A stretch of 64,000 nucleotides of DNA from Polaromonas sp. (lineage in GTDB: Bacteria; Pseudomonadota; Gammaproteobacteria; Burkholderiales; Burkholderiaceae_C). Shown in pieces: positions 1-8,292 of the stretch; the stretch's first letter is position 1, and each line of letters begins with the position of its first letter. The stretch covers positions 124,001-188,000 of the forward strand of contig JAAFIP010000001.1 in assembly GCA_013297865.1 (NCBI GenBank), in the 5' to 3' direction. The translations under genes were made by a program, and so were the position numbers. The notes below the pieces were generated by a model. It worked only from the letters and a program-made list of their open reading frames with translations. It was not told the origin of the DNA and did no database searches.

Positions 1-41
1 CTGCCACGAAACTGCAGGGGATGAGGTGGCGCAAACTGCAT
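1..41 (-). CDS. Possible start of the next gene downstream of purD (partial)
   Basis: On the minus strand an ATG follows the purD stop by 7 bases and stays open for 13 codons (MQFAPPHPLQFRG) to the window edge. It would be the next gene of the yebC–purD transcription unit. Too little is visible to name a product, and chance openness cannot be excluded. Confidence 0.25.
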   Translation of the reverse strand, partial: MQFAPPHPLQFRG

Positions 42-48
42 GCGGAAG

Positions 49-1335
49 CTACTTGATGGCACGGTAGCCAATATCGCTACGATACTGCGCGCCATCGAAC
101 TGAATGCCACGCGCAATGTCCAAGGCGGCTTGCTGAGCCTTTTTAACTGTCTCTGCCAGCGCCGTCACGCACACCACGCGCCCACCGCTGGTGAGCGTCT
201 TGCCATCCGCGTGCACTGTGCCTGCATGGAACACCACAGCATCATTACCCACGGACGAATCCTTGTCAGGCAGGCCATGCAGCGCATCACCTTTGCGCGG
301 CGACATCGGATAGCCGTGCGCTGCCATCACCATACCCAAGGCTACTCGCCGGTCCCACTGCATCTCCACCGTGTCCAGGTTGAGCTCGGTTGCCGCCAGC
401 AGCACCTCCAGCAGGTCCGATTTGAGGCGCATCATGATGGGCTGGGTCTCGGGGTCCCCCATGCGGCAATTGAACTCCAAGGTTTTGATATTGCCCTCGG
501 GAGTGATCATCAGGCCAGCATACAAAAACCCGGTGTAGTTGATACCGTCCTTGTCCATGCCTTTGAGGGTGGGCACAATCACCTCGCGCATCGCCCTGGC
601 ATGCACTTCAGGCGTCACCACCGGTGCGGGGCTGTAGGCGCCCATGCCGCCTGTGTTGGGGCCTCTGTCGCCGTCCAGCAGGCGTTTGTGATCTTGGCTG
701 GTGGCCAGCGCCGCCACGTTTTTGCCGTCACACAGCACGATAAAGCTGGCCTCCTCGCCCTGCAGAAATTCTTCAATCACCACTCTGGCTTGGCCGTTGT
801 GCACCACACCCAGCGCGTTGTCCAACAGCATGAAGTCAATGGCCTCGTGGGCCTCCTGCGCCGTCATGGCCACCACCACGCCTTTGCCAGCGGCCAGACC
901 ATCGGCTTTGACCACGATGGGCGCGCCTTTACGTTCGATGTAGGCATGCGCTGCCTGCGCATCGGTAAACGTCTCAAACTCTGCGGTCGGTATGCCATGG
1001 CGCTGCATGAAGGCCTTGCTGAAGGCTTTGGAGCTTTCCAGCTGGGCAGCAGCGCGTGTGGGCCCAAAAATCCGCAGGCCGTGTGCGCGAAACTCGTCCA
1101 CCACACCTGCGGCCAGAGGTGCTTCAGGCCCCACCACGGTCAGGCCAATCTTTTGCGCCTGCGCCCACTCGCGCAGCGCTGCCACATCGGTGATGGGCAG
1201 GTTCTCCAGCCGCGCGTCCAGCGCAGTGCCGCCATTGCCTGGGGCTACATACACTTTTTGTACTTTGGGAGACTGCGCCAGCTTCCAGGCCAGTGCGTGT
1301 TCACGGCCACCGCCGCCAATGACGAGAACTTTCAT
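49..1335 (-). CDS. purD: Phosphoribosylamine–glycine ligase (GAR synthetase)
   Basis: Catalyses the second step of de novo purine synthesis, joining phosphoribosylamine and glycine with ATP in the cytoplasm. The 428-residue product has the normal family length. It opens with [19 protein letters not shown], the N-terminal nucleotide-like fold, and carries the ATP-grasp segments [17 protein letters not shown] and CRMGDPETQ typical of PurD. The start ATG overlaps the yebC stop as ATGA, so the two are probably translationally coupled. purL, guaA and guaB elsewhere in the window belong to the same pathway. No oddities seen. Confidence 0.97.
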   Translation of the reverse strand: MKVLVIGGGGREHALAWKLAQSPKVQKVYVAPGNGGTALDARLENLPITDVAALREWAQAQKIGLTVVGPEAPLAAGVVDEFRAHGLRIFGPTRAAAQLESSKAFSKAFMQRHGIPTAEFETFTDAQAAHAYIERKGAPIVVKADGLAAGKGVVVAMTAQEAHEAIDFMLLDNALGVVHNGQARVVIEEFLQGEEASFIVLCDGKNVAALATSQDHKRLLDGDRGPNTGGMGAYSPAPVVTPEVHARAMREVIVPTLKGMDKDGINYTGFLYAGLMITPEGNIKTLEFNCRMGDPETQPIMMRLKSDLLEVLLAATELNLDTVEMQWDRRVALGMVMAAHGYPMSPRKGDALHGLPDKDSSVGNDAVVFHAGTVHADGKTLTSGGRVVCVTALAETVKKAQQAALDIARGIQFDGAQYRSDIGYRAIK

Positions 1336-2051
1336 AAGCTGGCGTTGTGGAACACATCCTGGGTATCGTCCAGGTCTTCCAGCGCATCGAGTAGCTTGTG
1401 CATGCGGACTGCGTCATCGCCGTCCAATGCAATGGTGTTCTCAGCGCGCATGGTGACCTCAGCCACCTCTGCCTTCAAGCCTGCAGCTTCGAGTGCGTTT
1501 TTGACTGCTTCAAACTGCGCCACCGTGGTCAGCACCTCAATACCCCCCTCGTCATCGCTAATTACGTCTTCGGCCCCGGCCTCCAGCGCTACTTCCATCA
1601 CCTTGTCTTCGCCAGTGCCTGGTGCCAGCAGTATCTGGCCGCAGTGCTTGAACTGAAACGCCACTGAGCCTTCGGTACCCATATTGCCGCCATATTTGCT
1701 GAAGCAGTGCCGCACCTCGGCCACTGTGCGCACTTTGTTGTCGGTCATCGTGTCCACAATGATGGCCGCACCGCCAATGCCATAGCCTTCATAGCGGATT
1801 TCTTCGTAATGCACACCTTCCAGATTGCCCGTGGCCTTGTCGATATTCCGCTTGACGGTGTCTGCAGGCATATTGGCCGCTTTGGCCTTGTCCACGGCCA
1901 GGCGCAGACGCGGGTTGGCGCCCAGGTCGCCGCCGCCCATGCGAGCGGCCACCATGATCTCGCGCACCACCCGGGTCCAGATCTTTTGCCGTTTTTCGTC
2001 CTGGCGCCCCTTGCGGTGCTGGATGTTTGCCCATTTGCTGTGACCTGCCAT
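1332..2051 (-). CDS. yebC: YebC/PmpR family regulator (TACO1-like)
   Basis: The 239-residue protein begins [18 protein letters not shown], the hallmark N-terminus of the YebC/PmpR family, and has the usual three-domain length. Family members act as transcriptional regulators or bind ribosomes to help translation of polyproline stretches; which role applies here cannot be read from sequence. It is the first gene before purD and overlaps it by 4 bases (ATGA). The gene on its other side is on the opposite strand, so the promoter must lie in the ~150 bases upstream. Confidence 0.95.
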   Translation of the reverse strand: MAGHSKWANIQHRKGRQDEKRQKIWTRVVREIMVAARMGGGDLGANPRLRLAVDKAKAANMPADTVKRNIDKATGNLEGVHYEEIRYEGYGIGGAAIIVDTMTDNKVRTVAEVRHCFSKYGGNMGTEGSVAFQFKHCGQILLAPGTGEDKVMEVALEAGAEDVISDDEGGIEVLTTVAQFEAVKNALEAAGLKAEVAEVTMRAENTIALDGDDAVRMHKLLDALEDLDDTQDVFHNASL

Positions 2052-2200
2052 GAATATCCTTTATCGTCTTTTCGCTGTGCTATGGCACGATTTTACTTTT
2101 TCGCAGCCCCGGTAAACCGCCTTGCTTAGGCTAAAAATATCTTTGCTATAGTTTTCCTCAATTGACTTTGCCAGTGCACAACAGTTACTATGCAGGCCAA

Positions 2201-2593
2201 ATGCGTTTTCGTGCACCCCCCTCATTCACCTCGCTGGCCGTGCTGGTTGCCTTCATGGCGCTGGCTTGGTTTGCACTGGGCAGCACGCTGAATGTGTTTG
2301 CGGCGTCAGCTTTGGGCAAAAAGATCGAAATCGTCATCTGCACCGGCGCTGGTGTCAAGAAAATCACTGTTGCCGCCCACGCTGACGACAGCTCCACCAG
2401 CATCAAGCATTGCGGCAACGCCCCGCTCTTCAAGCTTTTAGCCCTGCCTGGCGAACCCGTACACCTTCAGTTTGAAGCCCCCCGCACGGTAGCGGCCTGG
2501 CAATGGATTCCCAGCCCCGATGTAGTTTTAGACTCCATTGAGGACAACAAGCCGCCCCCTGGGCGCGCGCCGCCAGCCGCTCGGTTGGCTTGA
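2201..2593 (+). CDS. Small membrane-anchored or exported protein, DUF2946-like
   Basis: About 130 residues from the ATG chosen here; a TTG 13 codons upstream is the only alternative in frame. The N-terminus MRFRAPPSFTSLAVLVAFMALAWFA is a signal or anchor helix. The mature part has an ICTGAGVKKITV stretch, then HCGNAPLF, and a proline-rich tail (PPPGRAPP). A cysteine after the helix, a later His-Cys pair and a RAPP-type tail resemble DUF2946 proteins, often found near copper genes. The match is by eye and weak. It precedes the DUF4399 gene by 76 bases. Confidence 0.6.
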   Translation: MRFRAPPSFTSLAVLVAFMALAWFALGSTLNVFAASALGKKIEIVICTGAGVKKITVAAHADDSSTSIKHCGNAPLFKLLALPGEPVHLQFEAPRTVAAWQWIPSPDVVLDSIEDNKPPPGRAPPAARLA

Positions 2594-2669
2594 TCTTTAT
2601 CCCCATTTTCCCTTTATTGTGCTGTCAGCGCCAAACGCTTGGCATGCCCGTTCCTGAAAGAAAACTCCT

Positions 2670-3092
2670 ATGAAAACCTCTATTGCAAAACTATTTGCTG
2701 CATTCGCCGCCGCCGCTCTCGCCCTCAGCGTGGTGGGCTGCGCAACCTCTGGTGCCTCGTCCCAGTCCGTCAGCATCTTGGAGCCTGCCAACGGCGCCAC
2801 CGTGGGCACCACATTCAAAGTGCGTTTTGGTGTGAAGGGCCTGGAAGTGGCCCCTGCAGGCGACATCGTGGCCAACAGCGGCCACCACCACCTGCTGATC
2901 AACCTGGACTCCATCCCCACAGGCGAGTCCATCCCCTTCACCGAAAAGCATATGCACTTTGGCAAAGGCCAGACCGAAGCCGAGGTCAAGCTTGCCCCGG
3001 GCACCTACAAGCTCACGGCCCAGTTTGCCAACGGCGCGCACCAGTCCTATGGCAAGCCGCTGAGCCAGACCATCACGGTCACCGTCAAGTAA
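2670..3092 (+). CDS. DUF4399 domain lipoprotein
   Basis: A 140-residue protein with a lipoprotein signal: MKTSIAKLF, a hydrophobic alanine/leucine stretch and a lipobox ending LSVVGC at about residue 24. The remainder matches the DUF4399 pattern: an N-terminal ...LEPANGATVGTTFKVRFGV segment, then NSGHHHLLINLD with three consecutive histidines, and a closing beta segment on substrate-free repeats. The histidine cluster suggests metal binding in the periplasm, but no function is established. Its stop codon overlaps an alternative start of the following cytochrome gene, so the two are likely co-transcribed. Confidence 0.88.
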   Translation: MKTSIAKLFAAFAAAALALSVVGCATSGASSQSVSILEPANGATVGTTFKVRFGVKGLEVAPAGDIVANSGHHHLLINLDSIPTGESIPFTEKHMHFGKGQTEAEVKLAPGTYKLTAQFANGAHQSYGKPLSQTITVTVK

Positions 3093-3103
3093 TGGTGGCA
3101 GGA

Positions 3104-3421
3104 ATGAAAGCTCTACGACATATCGCACTTTTGGCTGTTTTGGGCATGACATGCCTAGCTGCACAAGCCAGTCCCGAGCTGGCCGAAAAAAGCGCCTGCC
3201 TCAACTGCCATGCGATGGACAAAAAGATGGTCGGCCCTGCCTTCAAGGACATTGCTGCCAAATACAAAGACCGCAAGGATGCCCAAGCCTACCTGGCTGA
3301 AAAGCTCACCAAGGGCTCTAGCGGCGTGTGGGGCCCTGTGCCGATGCCGGGCATGCCCCAGCTGGCTGCAGCTGACGTGAAAACCCTGGTCACCTGGGTG
3401 CTGGCACAGCCTGGCAAATAA
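3104..3421 (+). CDS. Periplasmic c-type cytochrome (class I, single haem)
   Basis: A 105-residue electron carrier. A Sec signal peptide (MKALRHIALLAVLGMTCLAAQA) is followed by the haem attachment motif CLNCH about 15 residues into the mature protein. A methionine-containing PVPMPGMPQL segment would supply the distal ligand. Size and layout fit the cytochrome c551/c552 family. The ATG chosen has a GGCAGGA ribosome site; a start 12 bases upstream would overlap the DUF4399 stop as TAATG. A strong terminator follows 25 bases after the stop. Confidence 0.92.
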   Translation: MKALRHIALLAVLGMTCLAAQASPELAEKSACLNCHAMDKKMVGPAFKDIAAKYKDRKDAQAYLAEKLTKGSSGVWGPVPMPGMPQLAAADVKTLVTWVLAQPGK

Positions 3422-3445
3422 ACTCACTGGCTCAACCAACCCGCA

Positions 3446-3475
3446 AGCCCGCTGCCGCAAGCAGCGGGCTTTTTT
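3446..3475 (+). terminator. Rho-independent terminator after the cytochrome c gene
   Basis: A perfect 10-bp stem (AGCCCGCTGC / GCAGCGGGCT) with a 5-base loop is followed by six T. It ends the DUF4399–cytochrome unit ahead of the HerA-like ATPase gene. Confidence 0.93.
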
Positions 3476-3544
3476 ATGCCTTACCATTCCTGTATCGGCT
3501 TGCCAGCCGCTTTGCCCACTCCACCTCAGTGCAGGACCACCGCC

Positions 3545-5080
3545 ATGACCGAACCTTTTTTGATCGCCCAAAACAAAAAAACCAGCTGTTTTCTGCGCCC
3601 TGACAAGGCCAACCGCCATGGTTTGATCACCGGAGCCACGGGCACAGGCAAGACCATTACGCTGCAGACCATGGCCGAAGGCTTCAGCCGTATTGGGGTG
3701 CCCGTGTTCATGGCCGACGTCAAAGGCGATCTGACCGGTATTTCGCAGGCTGGCCAGCTCTCTGACAAGCTGGGCAAGATCATCGCCGAGCGTGGCCTGC
3801 CCCAGCCCGAATTCAGCGCCTTTCCCAGCACCCTGTGGGACGTGTTTGGCCAGCAGGGCCACCCGGTGCGCGCCACCGTCAGCGACCTGGGCCCCCTGCT
3901 GCTGGCCCGCATGCTCAATCTCAACGAAACCCAGGCCGGTGTGTTGCAGCTGGTTTTCAAGATTGCTGACGACCAGGGCCTGCTGCTGCTGGACATGAAA
4001 GACCTGCGCGCCATGTGCCAGAGCGTGGGCGACAACGCCAGCAGCTTCACCACCGAATACGGCAATGTCAGCCCCGCCAGCATCGGCGCCATCCAGCGCG
4101 GCCTGCTGCAGATCGAAGAGCAAGGCGGTGACCAATTCTTCGGCGAGCCCATGCTCAATATCGCCGACTTCATGCAAACCGACAGCAGCGGCAAAGGCGT
4201 GGTCAACGTGCTGGCCGCCGACAAGCTGCTGGCCGCGCCGCGCCTGTACGCCACCTTTTTGCTATGGATGCTGAGCGAGCTGTTTGAAACCCTGCCCGAG
4301 GTGGGCGACCTGGACAAACCCAAGCTGGTGTTCTTTTTTGATGAAGCGCACCTGCTGTTTACCGACGCCCCCAAGCCGCTGCTGGAGCGCATTGAGCTGG
4401 TGGTACGCCTGGTGCGCTCCAAAGGCGTGGGCGTGTATTTTGTGACGCAAAACCCGCTGGACATCCCCGACAGCGTGTTGGCCCAGCTGGGCAACCGTGT
4501 GCAGCACGCGCTGCGCGCCTTTACCCCGCGCGACCAAAAAGCCGTCAAGGCAGCGGCTGAGACCATGCGCCAGAACCCTGGCTTGAACATCGAAACCGCC
4601 ATCACCGAGCTGGCCGTGGGCGAAGCGTTGGTGAGCTTTCTGGACGACAAAGGCCGCCCCGGCGTGACCGAGCGCGTTTATGTGCTGCCACCGGCCAGCC
4701 AGATTGGCCCTATCACGCCAGAGCAGCGCAAAGCCCTGATCGCCAGCTCCATCGTGGCAGGTGCCTACGAAAAAACCATCGACCGCGAGTCCGCCTACGA
4801 AAAGCTCAAAGGCCGCACCGACGCCAATATGGCCACCGAGTCACAGGCCAAGGAAGCCGCCAAGACCATTGCCAAAGAAGCCACCAACGCCGCAGGCGAA
4901 GAAGCCAGCGGCGGTTTTCTGGGCGGACTGGGCAGCATCTTCGGCGGTGGTCAAAAGCGAACCCGCGCCAGCGCAGGCGAACAACTCGTCAAATCCGCCG
5001 CCAGCGCCGTAGGCCGAGAAGTAGGCCGCCAGATCATCCGTGGCGTGCTGGGCGGCATATTCGGCGGGCGCAGGCGCTAA
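3545..5080 (+). CDS. HerA-like ATPase, DUF853 family
   Basis: A 511-residue FtsK/HerA-superfamily P-loop ATPase. Walker A is GATGTGKT at residues 30–37 and Walker B lies in the [12 protein letters not shown] segment; a downstream sensor region reads [16 protein letters not shown]. The C-terminus is glycine-rich ([17 protein letters not shown] … GGIFGGRRR), as is usual in DUF853. These proteins are assumed to translocate on DNA, but their role is not settled, and no nuclease partner such as NurA is adjacent. The ATG was chosen because homology begins there; the frame is open 23 codons further upstream. Confidence 0.9.
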   Translation: MTEPFLIAQNKKTSCFLRPDKANRHGLITGATGTGKTITLQTMAEGFSRIGVPVFMADVKGDLTGISQAGQLSDKLGKIIAERGLPQPEFSAFPSTLWDVFGQQGHPVRATVSDLGPLLLARMLNLNETQAGVLQLVFKIADDQGLLLLDMKDLRAMCQSVGDNASSFTTEYGNVSPASIGAIQRGLLQIEEQGGDQFFGEPMLNIADFMQTDSSGKGVVNVLAADKLLAAPRLYATFLLWMLSELFETLPEVGDLDKPKLVFFFDEAHLLFTDAPKPLLERIELVVRLVRSKGVGVYFVTQNPLDIPDSVLAQLGNRVQHALRAFTPRDQKAVKAAAETMRQNPGLNIETAITELAVGEALVSFLDDKGRPGVTERVYVLPPASQIGPITPEQRKALIASSIVAGAYEKTIDRESAYEKLKGRTDANMATESQAKEAAKTIAKEATNAAGEEASGGFLGGLGSIFGGGQKRTRASAGEQLVKSAASAVGREVGRQIIRGVLGGIFGGRRR

Positions 5081-5092
5081 GCAACTGCAAGG

Positions 5093-5536
5093 TCAGGCTC
5101 CTGCTTTGTCTGAAGCACTGCGCGGAAAATCCTTTAAACAACAACGCCCAGACGGATTTAGCTTGTCGCAAGCACAGTATTTGTCTTTGGTTTTCTTGAT
5201 GACAAACTCTCTGAGGCTCGAGTCAGTCAACGCATGCGACTTCAGCACACCGAAGCAGTAGCAGCTCAGAGCATCGGCTGCTTCACTCTTCAGTCCAACC
5301 AGTGTGCGCACCTGATCTTGAGCGAAACAACTTCCGTCTTCAGCGAAGTAGATTACGTCGCAGTCAGGATCCTCGCAAAAATAGTAACCCTGTGGTTTTT
5401 GATCCCAAAGCCACGGTGTCTTGATGTGAAGCAAGACTGTCGCCATTCCAACTTCTGAATACACTTGACCATTTTTGGGGCAAGTGCATTTTTTGGGTGG
5501 TGCAGCTTTTTCGGCAATAGAACAGCAATCAGACAT
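5093..5536 (-). CDS. Cysteine-rich zf-CopZ-type metal-binding protein
   Basis: A 147-residue protein with many cysteines: MSDCCSIAEK, KKCTCPKNGQ near the N-terminus, YFCEDPDCDVIYF in the middle, then ALSCYCFG, and KYCACDKLNPSGRCCL near the C-terminus. This order matches the zinc and [2Fe-2S]-binding N-terminal module of CopZ-type copper chaperones. There is no C-terminal heavy-metal-associated domain, so it is the stand-alone form. A GAGGAG ribosome site sits 8 bases before the start. It lies just outside the guaA-linked accessory region and converges on the HerA-like gene. A role in copper or mercury handling is inference. Confidence 0.8.
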   Translation of the reverse strand: MSDCCSIAEKAAPPKKCTCPKNGQVYSEVGMATVLLHIKTPWLWDQKPQGYYFCEDPDCDVIYFAEDGSCFAQDQVRTLVGLKSEAADALSCYCFGVLKSHALTDSSLREFVIKKTKDKYCACDKLNPSGRCCLKDFPRSASDKAGA

Positions 5537-5854
5537 TTAGTTAAACTCCTCGCCTAATGCCATTACGTGGGCACAAAATGCAAACAAAACAGTTTGCACT
5601 GTCGCTTGCAATATTAACAAGCGTGTATGTCAGTCAAATCAATCCAGTTGGCCGCCGCGCAGTTCAAAATTGCCTTAGGCAATATCGTTGAACTGTCTAT
5701 CTATGCTCTAGACGGTTGTCAAGCATTTTCATCCATCAAACTTGGCTCAACCGCATGCAAATAGATTTCATTGCAACTGGCAGCGGACTTCGGTTTGAAC
5801 TTTATGCATATTTTGCGATGTATGCAAGCATTTGGGAACCGCGCTCTGATGACT
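5537..5854. other. Gene-free AT-rich stretch upstream of the zf-CopZ gene
   Basis: No gene is supported here. It contains a 6-bp inverted repeat (GCAAAC / GTTTGC, 5580–5597) and a weaker one (GCTTG / CAAGC, 5604–5622) upstream of the zf-CopZ gene. Either could be an operator or part of its promoter region. The remainder is unremarkable up to the att-like repeat at 5855. Confidence 0.5.
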
Positions 5855-5873
5855 TCACTCCCACTCAATTGTC
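5855..5873 (-). repeat. Distal copy of the guaA 3'-end direct repeat (att-like site)
   Basis: The 19 bases TCACTCCCACTCAATTGTC are identical to the last 19 bases of the real guaA gene (8931–8949), in the same orientation, about 3.1 kb away. On the minus strand they read as the guaA C-terminus, TIEWE plus stop. It marks the outer end of the second cassette. Confidence 0.85.
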
Positions 5874-5954
5874 AACCCGCGAGAAAAGTTGAACGTCACC
5901 GTACCGCTTTACACTGCATCGGACAATTACTGCGCATCGTCCAAGGTCGTCCAC

Positions 5955-5973
5955 ACCGTCAGTTTTACCGTCA
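5955..5973 (+). repeat. Paired ACCGTCA motif, probable recombinase arm site, cassette 2
   Basis: Two ACCGTCA heptamers with a 12-base period start 81 bases inside the att-like repeat. An 18/19-identical pair with the same period occurs at 7465–7483, 80 bases inside the next att-like repeat. Direct heptamer pairs beside a recombination core are typical arm-type binding sites of tyrosine recombinases. The assignment is inferred from position and duplication. Confidence 0.6.
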
Positions 5974-6600
5974 CCTGTCCATATCGATACTTGCATCCAC
6001 AACCTGATCTGATGCATGACGCTTGATGAGTGATTCAGTGTAACGCTGCATCATCTTAGGCATTACGGTTTCACCGGCTGGAGGTCGATCAAGGCTAAAC
6101 ACATACTTTGGAAAATCCAATGCCTTCTGAATTGCCCAGACTCTGTCGTGCGCGTCGGGCGGCAAAATAGTTGCTGGTGTCCCCACGGCTATCCAACCAA
6201 TGGGTACGGTTTCGTCCGGCGCGAGAGTGCTTCGCAGATGCACCAATCCATTGATGCGCACCTCCGCCCCCTTACCGATACGCGCTCCATTGAATACAGT
6301 CGATCCCGTGGCGAGAAATACATTGTCCTCAACCTCGCAGCCGACTAGATAGGCGCGAGGCCCAACCAAAACATGACGACCAAGCCGTGTCACATGCCCC
6401 GGCACACCGCGAATCACGGCAGTATCCATCACCACGCAATGCTCTCCGATCTCAATCGGCCCGCCTTCCGCGACGATCACTACACCATGCCCTATGCGGC
6501 AATTTGCAGCAATCGTCACATCACCACTGATCACAGCCGTTGAAGCGACACTGCTTTGCGCCGAAATGCTCGGCGTTTTACCTTGACTTTCAATCACCAT
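5971..6600 (-). CDS. Left-handed beta-helix (gamma carbonic anhydrase/acyltransferase-like) protein
   Basis: A 209-residue protein of the hexapeptide-repeat superfamily. Repeats run through residues ~20–125 (for example IAANCRIGHGVVIV, HCVVMDTAVIRG, VEDNVFLATGSTVF). Histidines in GHGVV and PGHVTRLGRHVLVG could serve as zinc ligands, though the motifs are not textbook. The tail (~60 residues) is helical and not part of the repeat. The ATG has an excellent AAGGAG site 6 bases upstream; a TTG 7 codons earlier is less likely. The stop codon falls inside the paired ACCGTCA motif, so the gene ends at the cassette border. It probably shares a promoter with the marR gene just upstream. Confidence 0.82.
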   Translation of the reverse strand: MVIESQGKTPSISAQSSVASTAVISGDVTIAANCRIGHGVVIVAEGGPIEIGEHCVVMDTAVIRGVPGHVTRLGRHVLVGPRAYLVGCEVEDNVFLATGSTVFNGARIGKGAEVRINGLVHLRSTLAPDETVPIGWIAVGTPATILPPDAHDRVWAIQKALDFPKYVFSLDRPPAGETVMPKMMQRYTESLIKRHASDQVVDASIDMDR

Positions 6601-6635
6601 GCCGAACTCCTTTTGCCACAATCAACTCATCACAA

Positions 6636-7148
6636 CTAATTGATACCATCAGTCTCAGAGGCTTCCGTACCAATCGGACACAAGAGCCCTTCGCATATGT
6701 CGTGCTTGCACCACCGACACAAATGCCTCGCGCATGCGCGATCATCCACAGCGTTCGCAAGTATTTTGTTTAACAGCTTAGATAGAGAAGCTTTCTCAAT
6801 CTCAGTTAGTCCATCAAGCAAAGGGGCAATCTGCTGAAGACGCGCATCTTGCATTTGGTCGGCCTGCCGACGGCCCTTTGCGGTTAGATTCAATCGAGCG
6901 TATTTGCCCTCGTACACATCACGCTGCACCCAAGCTTCGGCTGCCAACTTGTCCAGCGCTCGCGAGCAAGCAGGTTGAGATAACCCCACTATTGCACTGA
7001 GATCATTGACCGTTAGTGGTTGCCAATGCCGCAATGTCAGCAAAATCGCAGCTGAGCTATCGGACTGACCCAAAAACGCTTTCATCATGCACTGATGAAG
7101 TGCGCTATACAGAGCCCCGAGTTTATTGATTTCATATGCATTCTGCAT
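6636..7148 (-). CDS. MarR-family regulator with a cysteine-rich tail
   Basis: A 170-residue winged-helix protein. The recognition region is TVNDLSAIVGLSQPACSRALDKLAAEAWV with wing residues near KYARLNLTAKGR. The C-terminus has a cysteine cluster (CARHLCRWCKHDICEGLLCP), as in a MarR subgroup that may sense redox state or metals through it. The gene precedes the beta-helix gene on the same strand by 35 bases, so that gene is the likely target and co-transcribed partner. An inverted repeat just upstream of the start suggests autoregulation. Codon use looks less GC-rich than in flanking housekeeping genes. Confidence 0.87.
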   Translation of the reverse strand: MQNAYEINKLGALYSALHQCMMKAFLGQSDSSAAILLTLRHWQPLTVNDLSAIVGLSQPACSRALDKLAAEAWVQRDVYEGKYARLNLTAKGRRQADQMQDARLQQIAPLLDGLTEIEKASLSKLLNKILANAVDDRACARHLCRWCKHDICEGLLCPIGTEASETDGIN

Positions 7149-7154
7149 GCATTT

Positions 7155-7182
7155 ATTGTACTACACTTAAATATAGTCCAAT
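7155..7182 (-). promoter_or_regulatory. Candidate marR operator and promoter
   Basis: An 8/9-matching inverted repeat (ATTGTACTA … TAGTCCAAT, 10-base spacer) lies 7 bases upstream of the marR start. On the minus strand one arm holds a TTGGAC -35-like box and the other a TACAAT -10 box, 15 bases apart. Binding of a dimer would cover the promoter. The half-site spacing fits a MarR dimer. Confidence 0.5.
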
Positions 7183-7365
7183 CCGCAAAACGCTTAATGC
7201 GTTGCGCATATAAAAGGCTATGCTCAGGGCTCAATGCTGGTGACACGCCGTGTTCGCTCACATGGTCGAAAGGTTCTGAGCCGGGGAGCCGACCAAGCCT
7301 CAATCAACTATCAATTTGATGAAGCAGAACCTCTTCGGATTTCGTTGCACCGAACTGAACAATCT

Positions 7366-7384
7366 TCACTCCCACTCGATTGTC
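7366..7384 (-). repeat. Middle copy of the guaA 3'-end direct repeat (att-like site)
   Basis: The bases match the guaA terminus at 18 of 19 positions (one A to G change at 7378). It lies in the same orientation, 1,511 bases from the distal copy and 1,565 from the copy in guaA itself. It is the boundary between the two cassettes. Confidence 0.85.
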
Positions 7385-7464
7385 AACAAGCGATTTATCC
7401 TGGATCACCATAGGCGATGGTGAATCGATTTGGACTGTGCAAATACATCAGGTAAAGCCGCTAT

Positions 7465-7483
7465 ACCGTCAGATTTACCGTCA
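7465..7483 (+). repeat. Paired ACCGTCA motif, probable recombinase arm site, cassette 1
   Basis: ACCGTCAGATTTACCGTCA has the same 12-base period and nearly the same distance (80 bases) from its att-like core as the pair at 5955. The shared geometry indicates that both cassettes descend from the same kind of integrating element. Confidence 0.6.
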
Positions 7484-7609
7484 ACGAAAATACAGTGCGT
7501 TACGATTTTAATTCGGTGCATGCAGGTGAATTTCCTAGAACTGGTCAGCAATTATGTGCGCGACGTCTCTAAGCAGAATTCAACAAATTCAAATGAACCC
7601 TAAGATCTA

Positions 7610-7638
7610 TTGACATACTGTACCAAATGATCTAATAT
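7610..7638 (+). promoter_or_regulatory. Consensus sigma-70 promoter of tetR with overlapping operator
   Basis: A perfect -35 (TTGACA), a 17-base spacer and a TAATAT -10 place transcription start at or within a base or two of the tetR ATG at 7645. The mRNA may therefore be leaderless. The bases at 7618–7635 (CTGTACCAAATGATCTAA) match 14 of 18 positions of the palindrome at 8262–8279 and cover spacer and -10, which fits autorepression. Confidence 0.75.
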
Positions 7639-7644
7639 TGCCTT

Positions 7645-8220
7645 ATGCGCCCTAAGACATTTGACCCTGACGAAGCCACCGCACTGGCACTACAAGCCTT
7701 TTGGCATTCAGGCTTTGAGGCGACCAACATGCCCGACCTTCTGAAATCTATGGGCCTAGGACGTGCAAGTTTCTATAATGCTTTCGGTTCAAAGCGCGAG
7801 ATATTCTTAAAAAGTCTGAATCTTTACTTCGCTACAGTAGACGCGCACCTAACCCAAGCGATGGCTCAGGATGCAACGCGTGAAAAATCAGTCACGCATT
7901 TGATTGATGCTATCTTGGCTGTTACCCAGCACGAGTCGGTCTGGCGAGGCTGCTTGATTGGCAATACTGCTCTGGAGATGGGTAGTAAAGATACTGAGAT
8001 CAGCCTACAGCTGGGCCGAGGCGTGCGGATGCTGCGTAAGAAATTCGCTGAAGCACTCAAAAAGCCGTCAGCCGACAAAAGCTTTAACGATGTGAACGTA
8101 GAGGCACTTGCGCTGCATTTAGTCGCTGGCATACAGGGCTTGCTGGTGCTGGCGAAAGCAGGCTTGCCGCGAGCGGATATTGCGCGAGCGCGCAATCTTC
8201 TAATTTCAACCCTTAACTAA
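7645..8220 (+). CDS. TetR/AcrR-family transcriptional repressor
   Basis: A 191-residue repressor. The N-terminal DNA-binding domain carries TNMPDLLKSMGLGRASFYNAFGSK, a typical TetR helix-turn-helix with the conserved FYNAFGSK end. The C-terminal ligand pocket resembles that of the AcrR/NemR-type group (CLIGNTALEM segment). There is no room for a ribosome site if transcription begins at the predicted +1, so initiation may be leaderless. A matching operator in front of the downstream membrane-protein gene suggests that it controls both itself and that gene. Confidence 0.92.
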   Translation: MRPKTFDPDEATALALQAFWHSGFEATNMPDLLKSMGLGRASFYNAFGSKREIFLKSLNLYFATVDAHLTQAMAQDATREKSVTHLIDAILAVTQHESVWRGCLIGNTALEMGSKDTEISLQLGRGVRMLRKKFAEALKKPSADKSFNDVNVEALALHLVAGIQGLLVLAKAGLPRADIARARNLLISTLN

Positions 8221-8234
8221 CCCCGCAACCAAGG

Positions 8235-8279
8235 TTGATCGAACAATGGCCTTGGATATTATTGTACCAATTGTTCCAA
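8235..8279 (+). promoter_or_regulatory. Promoter and TetR-type operator of the membrane-protein gene
   Basis: A TTGATC -35 and TATTAT -10 with a 16-base spacer (8235–8262) are followed by TTGTACCAATTGTTCCAA (8262–8279). This 18-base palindrome has 14 of 18 symmetrical positions centred on CAATTG. It lies where a repressor would block initiation and resembles the site in the tetR promoter. Confidence 0.6.
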
Positions 8280-8292
8280 TATGGAGAACTTT

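Noticed and set aside
40-1656. Open frame of 538 codons on the plus strand opposite purD and yebC
   Set aside because: High-GC codon bias on the minus strand keeps this antisense frame open. purD and yebC are fully supported by motifs and the ATGA overlap.
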